A DNA stretch of 64,000 nucleotides, from NCBI GenBank assembly GCA_907165065.1, contig OU015526.1, positions 69,649,723 through 69,713,722 on the forward strand. The letters run 5' to 3'. Numbering within the stretch: the stretch's first letter is position 1; each line of letters starts with the position of its first letter. Source of the DNA: Caprimulgus europaeus. Taxonomy: Eukaryota; Chordata; Aves; Caprimulgiformes; Caprimulgidae. Below, one piece after another: positions 1-11,841 of the stretch. The translations under genes were made by a program, and so were the position numbers. Below the pieces are notes generated by a model. That model searched no databases. It saw nothing but the letters and a program-made list of their open reading frames with translations, and was not told where the DNA came from.

Positions 1-3000
1 CAAAATGTAGATTCCCAATTACATTCACTTTTTATCTGAAAATGCTAGTTCACTTCCCTCTTAAACCCCTCTCTGTAGGGGCCTACCTCATATTCGTAGA
101 AGGAATTTCTCAGATTATCACTTGTATGTTCACATCATCAGTCAAAAATGATTAATTCTAATTCCTATAATCTTCCAAATTCTGCTTGTGTATGAATACT
201 TTGTGGATAAAAAGGAGTACAAATACTCAAAATACAATTTTGTCTTGATCTCAAAATATTTAACTGAGATTATTCCCATTTGCTGTAGGTGGGAGGCATC
301 TGAGACAGATGTGTCTTAGCTCTGGCATAATGTTTTTTGGCAGACCTTTACTGAGACTGAAAATTTAGTATGTGTTCTTACTGTGATGCTATGAAGTTTG
401 GACTGATGCTAGACTGACCGGGGAAGAGAGAGTGCATCTGTACATCGTTCATTGTTCAACCTAGCAGTACCCTTCCAACAGTGTTCCCATATTAAGATAG
501 ACCTTTCAAATCTCTCAGCTGAGGGAAAAACCATTTTTGTAAATAATAAAATAAGCTTAAACTTCATGAAAAAAATATGGAACTGACCTTTAAATGTTCA
601 AAGCACCTACAGTAGTTCTGTGGCATTACAATTTATTTAACCTTTGAGAAAGTGTTCATTTAAGTCACTCTAGCTTTATTTTTTTATTTTTTTATTTTTT
701 TAACTGTAAGAAGATGAATTATGTCACAAAAGGTGCTTTTATTCTTATTGGATAAAAAATTTCATTGCATTTTATAGTTTAGTCATTCATTCATAAGATG
801 TAAAAAAGTTATTTGGTATGCATGTTTCATAAAGTTTCTTTTATTTTTATGTAAAATATAGTTTTTAAGACTATATTAACAATTGCTCTTTAAGATTTCT
901 CCTCTGAGAATGCAGGGCTTTGAGAGAGCAAGTGACTCTGCTATAAGCTCAGTGGTTGCTTTCTCTATTTAATATAATATTAACCATATATTTAAATTGT
1001 AACAATGCTGCACATCAAAAACTGAAATCAAAACATTAACGTAATAAACAATAACAGTCATAAGGATACAGAACCTTTGAGTCAATGTCCCCTCCTTTTT
1101 CTTCTAGAAAAAGATCTTTCTTAATCTCCATTTCAAGAGCAGAGTGTTCAAAGAGTCTTGTTTCATGCACTATTCTTTTGTTGCGTCTGAGAGAAGTTCC
1201 TCCTGAAAAGCCAGGTCTTGTTTATTCACTAGAAATAAGGCTTTTGATAGAAGAAATTATTTGAGGAAGAGGTTAAAATGGTGCTCTGTCTCTGCAAATT
1301 CCAAGCAGGAATACTTAGACTTTGTTGGTGAGCAGCACAATCATCCCCCTGGACGTTTAGAAATAATACGGTGTATTCCAATTATTGTTCAGGCTTTAAA
1401 ATGGCAAAAAAAGCACAAGTTTTCGTGAATGTAGGAACCAATTCCAGAGCCACAGGATGGTATTATAGCTATTGTGTCTGTGCAAAAAAGAATCTGCTTT
1501 GGAGTCTTCCAGAAGAGGGATTTAAAGCATTCTTGGGAGCATCTTATTTGTAGAAAGCACATTTTCTGCATCTTCAGCAAGATTTTGAAACTGAAACAGA
1601 CTATTAACTTTCATTTTAGAGGCCATCAAGAGCCACATAAATTTGGGTCAGATGCATTTAATAGTAAAAATTAGATAAATGATGAAAGATGAGAAATCTC
1701 TAGGTAAACGTTGAAGTACTCTTCTGTTGTTTCACATAAGTGGTTGGCTCTAAAAGTCATGACATGCAAGAGCTGCTTGACTACCTGATCCTGTCCCTCA
1801 GCTGTTTTATCAGTCTGTGTGCATGGACTATTGTTTGACAAGATCCATTGAAAACGTTGGAGGATTTGAAGCCAGCTGGGTCAACAACTTCAGAATGTCT
1901 GTAAATCCATTTTTTCATGAGCAGAAAAAAATGTATTTCTTTAAAACTATGTGTTGTCTTTTTTGTGTAGACAGACAATCACATAATTTCCAGCTTGCCA
2001 CTTTACACTGTTAATATAATATACCTTCTGCAAGTGTATTGCCTAAGTTAAACCCTTTTAATGACAATATTTATGCATATTTAATGAATGGGGCTTATAA
2101 CACACTTTTAGATTTTTAACTTCATCCAATATATCTGAAATAACTGTGAAACTTCTGGCTTTTATCAACCTTACATATTCAAGCCATCAGTTACTTACAG
2201 TGTTCACCAGAATATACTGCTCACCAGACAGAATTCTATTAAATAAGAAGTATAATATGACTTTAATTGGCTAATAATGTGTCTATGTGATTACCTTTTG
2301 AGTATGTTCAAGTACTATTTCTGACAAAAGAACATATTCTACTAGGTACTTGCACTCTAACTTCCTTTTTTTTTTTTTTTCATTTCTATTTTTGCTAATA
2401 AAAAACCACAATAAATAATCTCAGAACCCTACCTACAGTGCAATTCTGATATGCCAAGTGAATTTATAACCATGGTGCCACTAAAAAATATGTTATTTTC
2501 TTGCTTTTTTTTTAGAAAAATTGTGACAACATGATAACAAACATTACCACCCTGTTATTCCTTACTTAGTAATTAACTAAATTTCTTGTAATATCCAAGC
2601 ATGCATTGTTTTTGGATGGATGATATTTCCACTTCACAGTTTTATATAGAAATATTTTGTATTCTGTATTATATAAAAAGAGCCTAGCTGAAGATCAAGA
2701 GGAAGTCTGCCTATCTATGCTATGAAGGGTTGCTGTGTACTGTGAAATATGAAAGCCTGTGAAGGGAGGATGATATTGCTCTTTCTCTGAAAATAACAAA
2801 AAAAATTGTACTTAAGGAACTTTCTGGTTTCTCTTCCCCAGGTACCAGATGAAAGATGGTGACTGACACAACAGTACAGAAATCTGCATAAACGTGAATT
2901 GCAGCATTCCTGATAGGAGCAAGAATTTACATGCAACAGAGAGAAGATCTGGTAGCCTTGCCTCAGCTGTGATATAAAAGAGGATCAAAGGCAACTCTGT

Positions 3001-6000
3001 GGAATTGGTTTGAAAGTGCTTAGTTTGTGCCTCATGTCCTACCCCTTCTTCAGGTGGCTGAGAAAACTGCACTAGCTCCACACATTCAGTTGCAACTCAA
3101 AGTTATAGAGCAAGAGTTTTTCCTTTCCAATAGGTTGTATGTAGTTCAAAGCTCACAACCAGTGAAACATAAACAAATTGCCTTTTTAGTGCTGCATTTT
3201 AAAATAAATATACAATGCATAAAGGACAAATTGGAAATAAACATGTAAAGAACTTATATCAGCCATCACAGGTCTCCCTATAAAATTGTACAGGAAGATA
3301 TTGTGAGCTTAAAATATAGAATCTTTGAAAGAGTTACATTTTCCTCTCTTCATGCTGCCAGCATAAAACTTATGTTTTGAATAAGATCTCAAGAAAAAGG
3401 CTACACTTTCTTCCAATTTAATAGCTGTATCACTGTTTTCATGAGAGCTATGCTAATTTGTTTCAGCAAATAATTCATTTCAGATGTTCAAGGAGAGGAG
3501 ATGCTTGCTCTAGTGCAGCAGTGTGACTAAGAAAAAGAGCTTTAAAGAGAATTTTTAACTCTAGAATTTTCAAGTTAAGAACAAGTTAAATATTTTGGGG
3601 AGGGAATAATCTATTTTCTGCAAATGAGTGTATCAGTTAATAGAAGCAATAAGAGATATTCACTAAGACAATTAAAACTAGGTGGCTATAGAGAGATTTC
3701 CATCTGGCATCTTATTATTAGAAGAAAAACAACAATAAAAAATTTTACTAGACTGATGCCTTCTTCTTTTCTTTGAATCTCAATACTAAAAGTAATGAGG
3801 ATCTTTGAGCTTCAGTGACTAGTACAAATTTCTGTATTCAGCTTTCCTTTGTGCAGACTAATGAAGACACCTTTAAGTAAGATATTAGCTTTTTTGTCAG
3901 CTAGAAAAGCATTCTAGACTTCAGCTTCATGTCAGGCATAAATCAACCCTCAGAGTACTTGATATCTTCTGAATATCCTGAGGAAAGAGAAATTAATCAA
4001 GAATAATGCCATTAGTGAATGCCTGGAGGGCAGCCATCTTATTCTCCTAAACCAATGAATGCACTGCAAGTACACAATCAGAGTTTTAATTGATCAGTTT
4101 TTAATTGATCCTTTGGAAAAGGAAAAGGAAAACAAAAAAGACTGTTTTCATTTTCTTTTTACGGTCTGAAAAATATTCTGACTCTAAGCTTTTATTACTA
4201 AGATCTATCACATTTTTTGTATCCTGCTGTTTCTGACAAATCTTTTGTTCATCATTTCATGTGTTTGTTTATGTACTCATCATACACTTAATAAAAATTT
4301 TTAAGAAAAAAAAAAAAGAGACAAGTCCTTATGCAAAGACGATGATTAATTTAAACCTCCTTCAGGACATAAAAACATACATGAAAGGGTTTAGGTTTGG
4401 ATGTTTCTTTTGCTTGGGTTTTGTTTTTATTTTTAATATTGCATGATAAATACTTCTACAACCTCTAACTAAAATTATTTTAACAAGCTGATGAACAAGA
4501 TATGATGATTCATGTACTTGCACTTGTTTGTAATTTCTGTTTCAACATCAAGAGCTACTCTGTTGGATGCCAGGCTGTGATTTGCAGATATTCTGGATTA
4601 TATTTTAAAGGTAACTTTTCCCTGAGATTCTGACTTCCATCAGCCTAAATATATATTTGTACCCAGATACACCTGCATGCTTATGTGAGCTTTTGTTTAT
4701 TCCGTGATTACAAATTTATGGACTTTTTTAGCATGGAAAGTTGCCAAAACTTTGTGTTCAAGTTAACATTAGAAATTCTTCTAAAATAATCATTACTATT
4801 TTAATTACTTTATTTAAATATCCAGAAAATAATGAATTTAGCTTTATTTTTTTCTGTAACATTTTAGAAAGAAATGTAAGATTACAGTCAGATTAAGTTC
4901 TTGCAGTATTATTATTCTACCTTCTACGAGATACTTCCCTGTTATTTGATCCACATTACTTGACTAAAACCATGTTATTATTTACTTTTCCAGGAGAACT
5001 CAGACCTATTAATAATTCAGACTTATAAAATACCAAGAAAAATGTTGGGGTTTTATATTTTTTTATCAAGGGAAGCTTATTATTTTAATGGACTTATTTT
5101 CAAACATTCTTTTGGTAAAAATGATTAGCACAATGTGCTCTAAGGGGATCAGAAATTCCATGTTACAAGATCTAGATCTGCTTTAGAGTAATTTTAAAGT
5201 GTAAGAACTGGTCAAAATTGAGAACACCTATTTTTACCAGTACACCTATGAAAACTATGAAAAGCACCACTAAAATGAATGGACAGAGAGAAATAAAACG
5301 GATGTATAAGCCAACAAAATTGTGGGATAAAAAGTTACATATAGGTCCTATTTTCTGGTTTTAAATCCATATGACTTCTCAGTTAGGAAAAATGTCTGTT
5401 TACTTCCACCACATTCTTTTCTCCTTCTGAGTTAACTCAACACTCTCCATTTTAACACTTTTTGCTGGAAGTACTTATTCTGCTTTTCTGTGTACCATGG
5501 TTTTAAAGCAGTTAGTTTGACCACAAACAAGTCTGTAAAAAAGTGATTCCTTGAGATGTTAAGAAACTGTATAAGGTCTATTATAGGTTATATGAGGACA
5601 TCACTGATTCCTTCTCCAGAAGAAAAGTTGTTGCTTTCTATATAATCTCCAGCAGTGTCTCCAGCAAAATTTGTAAGTGATGTGATGTAATCAGAATAGA
5701 AGTTCACAGATTAGAAATTATTATAAACTGTCTTAATTAAAAGTAATGTTTTAAAATGCATAATGGAGAAGAATGAGAGTACCTTTATACAGCACTTCCT
5801 ACCTTCTGACTTTTTACAGTGCGTGTTTATCTTTTTAAAGAAAATAAGATCAGATGTGTTCTGATGATATTTTTGCTCTCTTTGAAATGCCCATTAATTA
5901 TTGGCACTCTGCATTTTCTCCTCAACAGCTTGCAATAGTAGATGAAAATTCACCTAGCTCAGAATGTTTAGGCTTAGCAGTGATGCCTGTTGGAAGAGGG

Positions 6001-9000
6001 ACTCCTTATATTCTTTATCCTAATAAATTTGGGTTTGGAGCAGTTCAGGGTTATCTGTTCCTAGTGAGATTAATTGCGTTCGTTTTGGTCTCTACTCTTC
6101 ATCAAGTACAGGTCATGTACTTTAGTGCTGCCTCTTACTCTTTCTCCCAATTATATTCATATGAGCTTCTTTCCTCTTATATGAATTTTACTATAAATAC
6201 TTTAAAAAACCAGCCAAGGAGAGACACTTGGTGTTGGACAGAACCTAGAGATTTAGTATAGGCAAATGATTTTACAATCATTTTTTTTTAATGTGGTCTT
6301 TCACTATTTTCCCTCTGTGCCCTACGTAGACTGTGCAAATAATATGAATGAAATTTAGAATGCTTTTCAGTGCTTCTCAGAGAAATCATTTATATACATA
6401 GTTGAGTCTACTTTCGATTCAAAGTAGGAATTTTGGGTGCTATATGAATTCAGTGGATACACACATTAGTTTTCTTTTTATGGTACTTAAAATTATTTAT
6501 GGTTTAAAATTTAAAAAATGGACTTGGGAAAGAGGATAGTCTCTGATTGATATACTGCTTTTTGAAGTAATTAAAATGAGTTCTTAAATGTCTCTTCCAT
6601 CTTTAAAATAAAATACAAAACTACTTTGTTAGGCATTTCCTGAATAAAAAATTAAATCTAAATACTATCACAGGCACTTGGGAAGTTTTTAAATGTGTGT
6701 GGCAGCAGTAGGATCAAAATGAGAAACATTGTAACTACTGTATAATTATTTCTTTCTCCTTCTGAGACTAATGTACTTTCAGAAACACATCACTGAAGTT
6801 CTTCCCCTGATCTATGGGACATCCAGCAATCAAGCTTCAAGGAGGAATGATATTTTAATGGGTACTCTTTCCCATCAAATGACATCTAAATACAGTATTT
6901 CCTTTAATTTTAATATGTTCTTACTCTGTCTATAATTATGCTGTTCAGTCCTTTGGTTTCACTGTGAAAACTGAAAAGCTGTAATATGCAAGATTCTTGG
7001 TGATTAAGTAATTTGGATGAGGAAATTCAAAGACTTCACAAGATCAAAGTGGTAATGGTCAAAGCAGGTGAAACCTGCATTTGTAATCTAGCTAAGCTCT
7101 TTCTTCATAAAAATTGATTTTATTGGGTTTTTGTGAATGCAGTTCCCTTTGGCAATGAAGAATTACAATATCTTGTCAAAGGGGGAGGTTTTTAATATTT
7201 AGTTCTTTTTTTTCCATTCATATAGGACCATTACTTAAAAGGTTAATTTGCATATGGTATTACTAGAAAAATAGTGTGGTGACTTTTTGTTGCCCTTACT
7301 ATTACTGAAAAGTTAATTTATACTTTTCAGGCAAAAATATGCTGTGAAACCTTTTAAATAAATTGGTTTAAATTGCATTGCATTGATTATTCAACCTTAC
7401 TTACCCGAGACATGATTATACAAAATAGGGTAATCTGTTCCCTGGCTGCAACGTAGCTATCAAAGTATCTAATAGGAGTTGCCATGGTAATCAAAGTTAG
7501 AAAAGTGCTTTTTCATGCAGGAACTCAGAAAGTAGAGGACTCCTTATCTTGTGATTTTTCTGGAGTAGAGGTCTGTATCCAATGATTTTAGAAGCCAGTC
7601 AGAAAAAGCAGTGTGATTCTTAAAAGCTTCACATTTAATATGTTCTGTCCAGAAATACTTCTAAATTTCATGACAATTACTATTCCCCCTATTTTCAACT
7701 CCCCTTCTTCTGTGTTCCAGTTATCCTGAGTTGCAATATTTTACTTGGCATGGAGGAACTAAAAAAGGACTAAATCAATAGATTATGAAGACACCTATAA
7801 TTAGGGCGCTGCAATTCTTACTCCCTTGCTTGGAATTAGGAATACTGAATTGAGGAATCTTAGCTTTTTACTTAGTATAAAATGTATAGTCTATAGAAAC
7901 CTCTATCTGAGTGGTACTTTAGGTACTTTTTTTTTTTTTTCCTTTGCTTTAAAGTTTAGATTGTAGATAGCAGGGACAGCAATATCTGTGTCTTATTCAA
8001 GGTTGCAGGGAGATACTTCAACTTGTTGGAAATCCCCAACAATATCTCTCCTGAAGATATTGTATTCCCTATTTTTATTAAATCTAACTTACAGTTAATA
8101 GGATAATATCTAATGATATTGCAAAAAATATGGACTTAACTGAACTACATTTCAGCAGCAGAGAGCTCCGAAGACTTGCAGTGGAAATGTAAATGTGAGG
8201 GAAGAAGTTTGGACTTTTTGTTTAGAAAACAAAAAAGAAGTTTAGGAAACACCCCCTTTAAGAAAAACATTGATTACAACACCAGAGAATTGAAAGCATA
8301 CATGTAATTCTGTTTGGATAGATACTTTTTAATGAGTTCATTAAATGTGAGGAAAATATTATGATTGTCAATTAGAGAGAGTCTATGGTGCTTTGTGGAC
8401 AAATGAGCTGTGGCAGAACCCACACTGCAGAGTTGTTATGAATCTAGGACAGGAATAATTTCTGAAAGATGAAATAAACATAAACAGTCACACAGAAAAC
8501 AAAGAACAAATGAGCCAGATGGAACAGTTTTAGATACCATGTCACCATATCACACTATTTCAGGACTAGGAGTTTCTAGAAAGACACAAAGCTAAAGGGA
8601 TGTTATCCACTGTTTCTAAAGGTAAAGAATGACTTTTCAACACTATAAACATATTTTTAAAATATCTACAGAATCTTATAAACCTGATAATCATATTCCA
8701 CAAGAAAAGATAACAATTAGTTGCTCAAATTACCAATATTCATGCATTGTATAATGCACATAATAATATTTCAATTTCTTTTGTGCAAAGGTTTTTGTGG
8801 ATTGTAAGAGACAATTACCAATAGTCAGTTTTACATTGGAAAAAGAATATCAGTATGTGAATGAATGATCAATGTTAATTATTTTTTAATCTTTCTCTGA
8901 AAAAAAAAGAAAAAAAAAAGCTCTGCTTCTTGCTCTGCTTTAAAAATATTTTAATTTAGATATCCAATCTCACAGCACTCATGGCAATATTAAAGAGTGA

Positions 9001-10623
9001 ACAGGAAAGGGGGCAATTCATCAAGAACTCACTGGTTGAAATTTGTTTGCCGAGATGATTTAAGCAAATATTAATAAAATTCAAAATCTGTTCACATCTG
9101 GTCTTGGGCAGAAAGTTGGACCAAATTCATTAGACTGTGTTTGTAAGTAGTAATTTGTCCAATTCTAATTAAAATCCAGTAAAGTGGTGATCACAGAGCA
9201 GTGTTGTATTGGAATTAAATAGAAAATAATAATCTGAAACATAAATTGTGAGTAACTCTTCTCCCATTTTGCTATACCACTGAACAAAATTGTATTTAAA
9301 ATCAAAAAATTAACATTGTTTAGGATTTCTTTAGCTGAAGAAGTGACAAATGCTTCCTTTATAATTAACTTTAAAAAGAGATTAGGAGTGAAGGACTCAA
9401 TATTCCAGGCCAGATTCCACTGAAATAAGAAGAACTACATTTAAATACTGTATATGGCATACAGTATAATAGTGATTTAAATGACAAATACTCCACTTGG
9501 TAACGCATAACTCTGAAGCATCTAGCTTTTGATTCTTTTAAAGCATTTGATATTTTGAATGTACAGAATTATTTAAAAACTGATAGTTTGTTTGTTTTGT
9601 TTTGGTTTTTTTCTTACTTATATTAGTAAATTAGACATGTCTTGAAGAGCTCTTGGGAACTGAGATGACCTGACATGGACAGTCTCTTATTGATGGAGTC
9701 TTAGCCACCAAAGCAGAGTGGCTGCATTCAAATTGCATATTAAGCATGGTCCCTGGAACATTTTGGCTAACATATCGTATCTGTGAATTGTTTTGGAGAC
9801 CGCTAATTGGCAAGGGCCATAAGAGTACTGGCAAAGCTCTTAAAGTTGTTAATTTGTATGATTACATTCCAGTTGGTGGGAAGCGCTGTTGGGCACTATT
9901 TAATTCACTAACATAGGTAAAATCTGCAAGTTTTTATCTTAACTTATTCTGTGATAACGTTTTTGCAGGATTTCTAATTTAGGAATTCAAAATGGTGAGT
10001 AATGACTAATAATTCTTGCAAAACATACAAACTTAAAGTTCACATGTAAATAAATGTATATTATCTGTAAAACATTCCTTTTGTTCCTCCCTCTTCAAAG
10101 ACTTATAACAATACATTCTTTTACAAGAGAAATTCTGGTAATTTAGTTTTATCATTTATCTTCATAACGTAAAAATATATGAAATTATTTAATTTGTTTA
10201 AATCAAGATTTTTTAAAGGGTAACTCAATTTTGCAATCTGTTAAGAATGAATATACTAGCATTTTTTTCTTCAGATTTAACTTTGAGATTGCATTAGAAG
10301 GCTCTCTACAGCTATCTGCAAAACCTAGAAAATGAGTTCAAGCCACTGCTTAATTCAAAGAACTTTTACTTAATCTTTTACTTATGCTTAAACCAGCAAA
10401 GAAATATTTGACTTTTATTTTGTCACACATTAATAGTTAAGTATTGACCTTACATACTTAGTACATAACTAAAAGTGCTGTGCTTTTAAAATGTCAAGAA
10501 ATTTAAATATCTTCCAAAAAATTAAGTCCATGTGATAGAAGATGAGGAAAAACTATAATAGGCTAAAGCTCACAGCATTTAGAGTCATGCTAATCATGAA
10601 TAAAATGAATGGAAATACATTTA
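1..10623. other. Unique AT-rich DNA, no gene recognised
   Basis: No repeat family, RNA gene or convincing coding exon is visible over these 10.6 kb. Content is AT-rich with scattered short T or A runs, for example a T-rich (TATTTTTT) stretch near 675-703 and T15 near 2366. The longest open frame (5854-6261, 135 codons) is close to chance expectation for DNA of this composition. A near-perfect RFX X-box lies at 7478-7491 and is listed separately. The block 9631-9990 is more balanced in base composition than its surroundings and may be a conserved non-coding element, but that needs an alignment. The stretch is most likely gene desert or part of a very large intron. Confidence 0.7.
7478..7491. 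promoter_or_regulatory. Possible RFX X-box
   Basis: The 14 bases GTTGCCATGGTAAT match the palindromic RFX-family X-box GTTGCCATGGNAAC at all but the last position. RFX factors bind this inverted repeat in promoters and enhancers, including those of ciliary genes. Here it lies in unique AT-rich DNA with no visible promoter or exon, so a distal enhancer is the most that could be claimed. The match is seen in the sequence; function is inferred. A 14-base motif with one mismatch can occur by chance in a genome. Confidence 0.35.
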
Positions 10624-10740
10624 AAGAATCATAGAATGTTTTGGGCTGGAAGGGACCTTAAAGATCATCTAGTTCCAAGCCCCCTGCCATCAGCAGGGAT
10701 ACCTTCCACTAGACCAGGTTGCTCAAAGCCTCATCCAACT
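10624..10740 (-). mobile_element. CR1 LINE 3' end, subfamily B
   Basis: Read on the minus strand, this ends in the CR1 octamer ATTCTATG and carries the usual 3' untranslated signature: a CTAGTGGAAGGT block, a repeat of CTGCTGATGGCAGG type, then a GATGATCTTTAAGG block. It is the last ~115 bases of a CR1 copy, heavily 5'-truncated as is usual for this family. It contains no meaningful coding sequence. It shares its 3' signature with the copies near 23.3 kb and 43.8 kb, so all three are put in one subfamily. Confidence 0.93.
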
Positions 10741-11180
10741 ATAAATAAACCATATTAAAAAAAAAAATCTTATGGTACAATGTACATTTGTGTGCAGTTA
10801 AATAAATATCTTGAATAGGGATTGGATGGAAGGTTGTACATTGTAAACCAGATTTGATTCTAACCAGGGGGAAGGAAAAAACATATTTCTCCCTGTTGTT
10901 ATTGTTTGTTTGTTTTCTTTCTTTATTTCAGGCCAGATCCTCAAGTCCCTAGCCAGTCTCTGCTGCTACAAAATTCACATTATCAGAAGTACTTCTCTTG
11001 ATTAAAGAATGAGTCATGTAAATTTGCCCCATTATTCTAATTAGTGAATGTATCACTTGCTGCACGGATATCCCAATAGTAACATTACACAGGGATGCAA
11101 TTAGACTGATACTTAGCACGTAACAGGGAAACCACAGACTGTGGCCATGAAAGTATTGGATTTAAAAATTCCATAAAAAA
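10741..11180. other. Unique spacer
   Basis: AT-rich sequence between a CR1 stub and a solo LTR. A pyrimidine tract ending in TTTCAG occurs near 10932, but no exon-like partner signal follows. Nothing else is seen. Confidence 0.6.
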
Positions 11181-11185
11181 CTATG

Positions 11186-11836
11186 TGTCCAGGTTTTGCT
11201 AGGATAGAGTTAATTTATTTTTTTCAATAGTTAGAAGATCTGTGTTTTGGATTCAGTTCAGACTTGTTATGAGAACGTCATTGATAAAAGTACTGATGTT
11301 ATTAGTTGCTGCTGGAGCTCAAGGCCACCGTGTTTGGCTGGTTCACAGCTGCATTAGGGCTGGGAGGGAGAAGCGCAGTGAGTAGCAAACCCCAGAACTG
11401 GCATTTGGATGTGCCAGTGAAATATTCTAGATTATATCCCGTCATGTTTAGTATATTATCTGGGGCAGACTGGAAAGTGGGGGGGATTTGTGCAAGTTTT
11501 TTGCTGGGGCTCTCGCTCTTCCAGGATTGTGGTTTCGGTTCAGGATTGTTGCTCCTCTGGGATCGTTATCTGGGAACGGGCCGGGCTTGGTCAGCGGGTG
11601 GTGAGCAGTTGCACTGGGTATCACTCATTTGCATATCTTATTACTGTTATCATTATCACTACTATTTTAATATTAGGGGCTTTTTTAAAGTTTTCTTTTA
11701 TTCCTACTATTAAACTGTTCTTATCTCAACCTATCCTTGCTCCCAATCCTCTCCCCTATCCCCTGGGGTTGGGGGGGCAGTGGGTGAACGGCTGTGTTGG
11801 CTGCTAGCCAAGGGCTAGCCCAGTGAAACTATCACA
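11186..11836 (+). mobile_element. Solo ERVL-type LTR (copy 1, mosaic)
   Basis: A 651-bp solo LTR of an endogenous retrovirus fossil. It begins TGTCC and ends ATCACA, and exact 5-bp repeats CTATG flank it (11181-11185 and 11837-11841). A 5-bp duplication is the ERVL-class norm. A poly(A) signal ATTAAA lies at 11709-11714, followed by a U5-like region. The left part closely resembles the LTR at 61.2 kb, while the right part and last ~40 bases match the LTR at 52.2 kb. Open frames crossing it are not genes. No internal retroviral region is present, consistent with LTR-LTR recombination having removed the provirus. Confidence 0.9.
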
Positions 11837-11841
11837 CTATG

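Noticed and set aside
11306-11807. Overlapping frames of 135 and 105 codons
   Set aside because: Both lie entirely inside the solo LTR at 11186-11836; a similar frame recurs in the LTR at 52.2 kb. They are LTR sequence, not genes.
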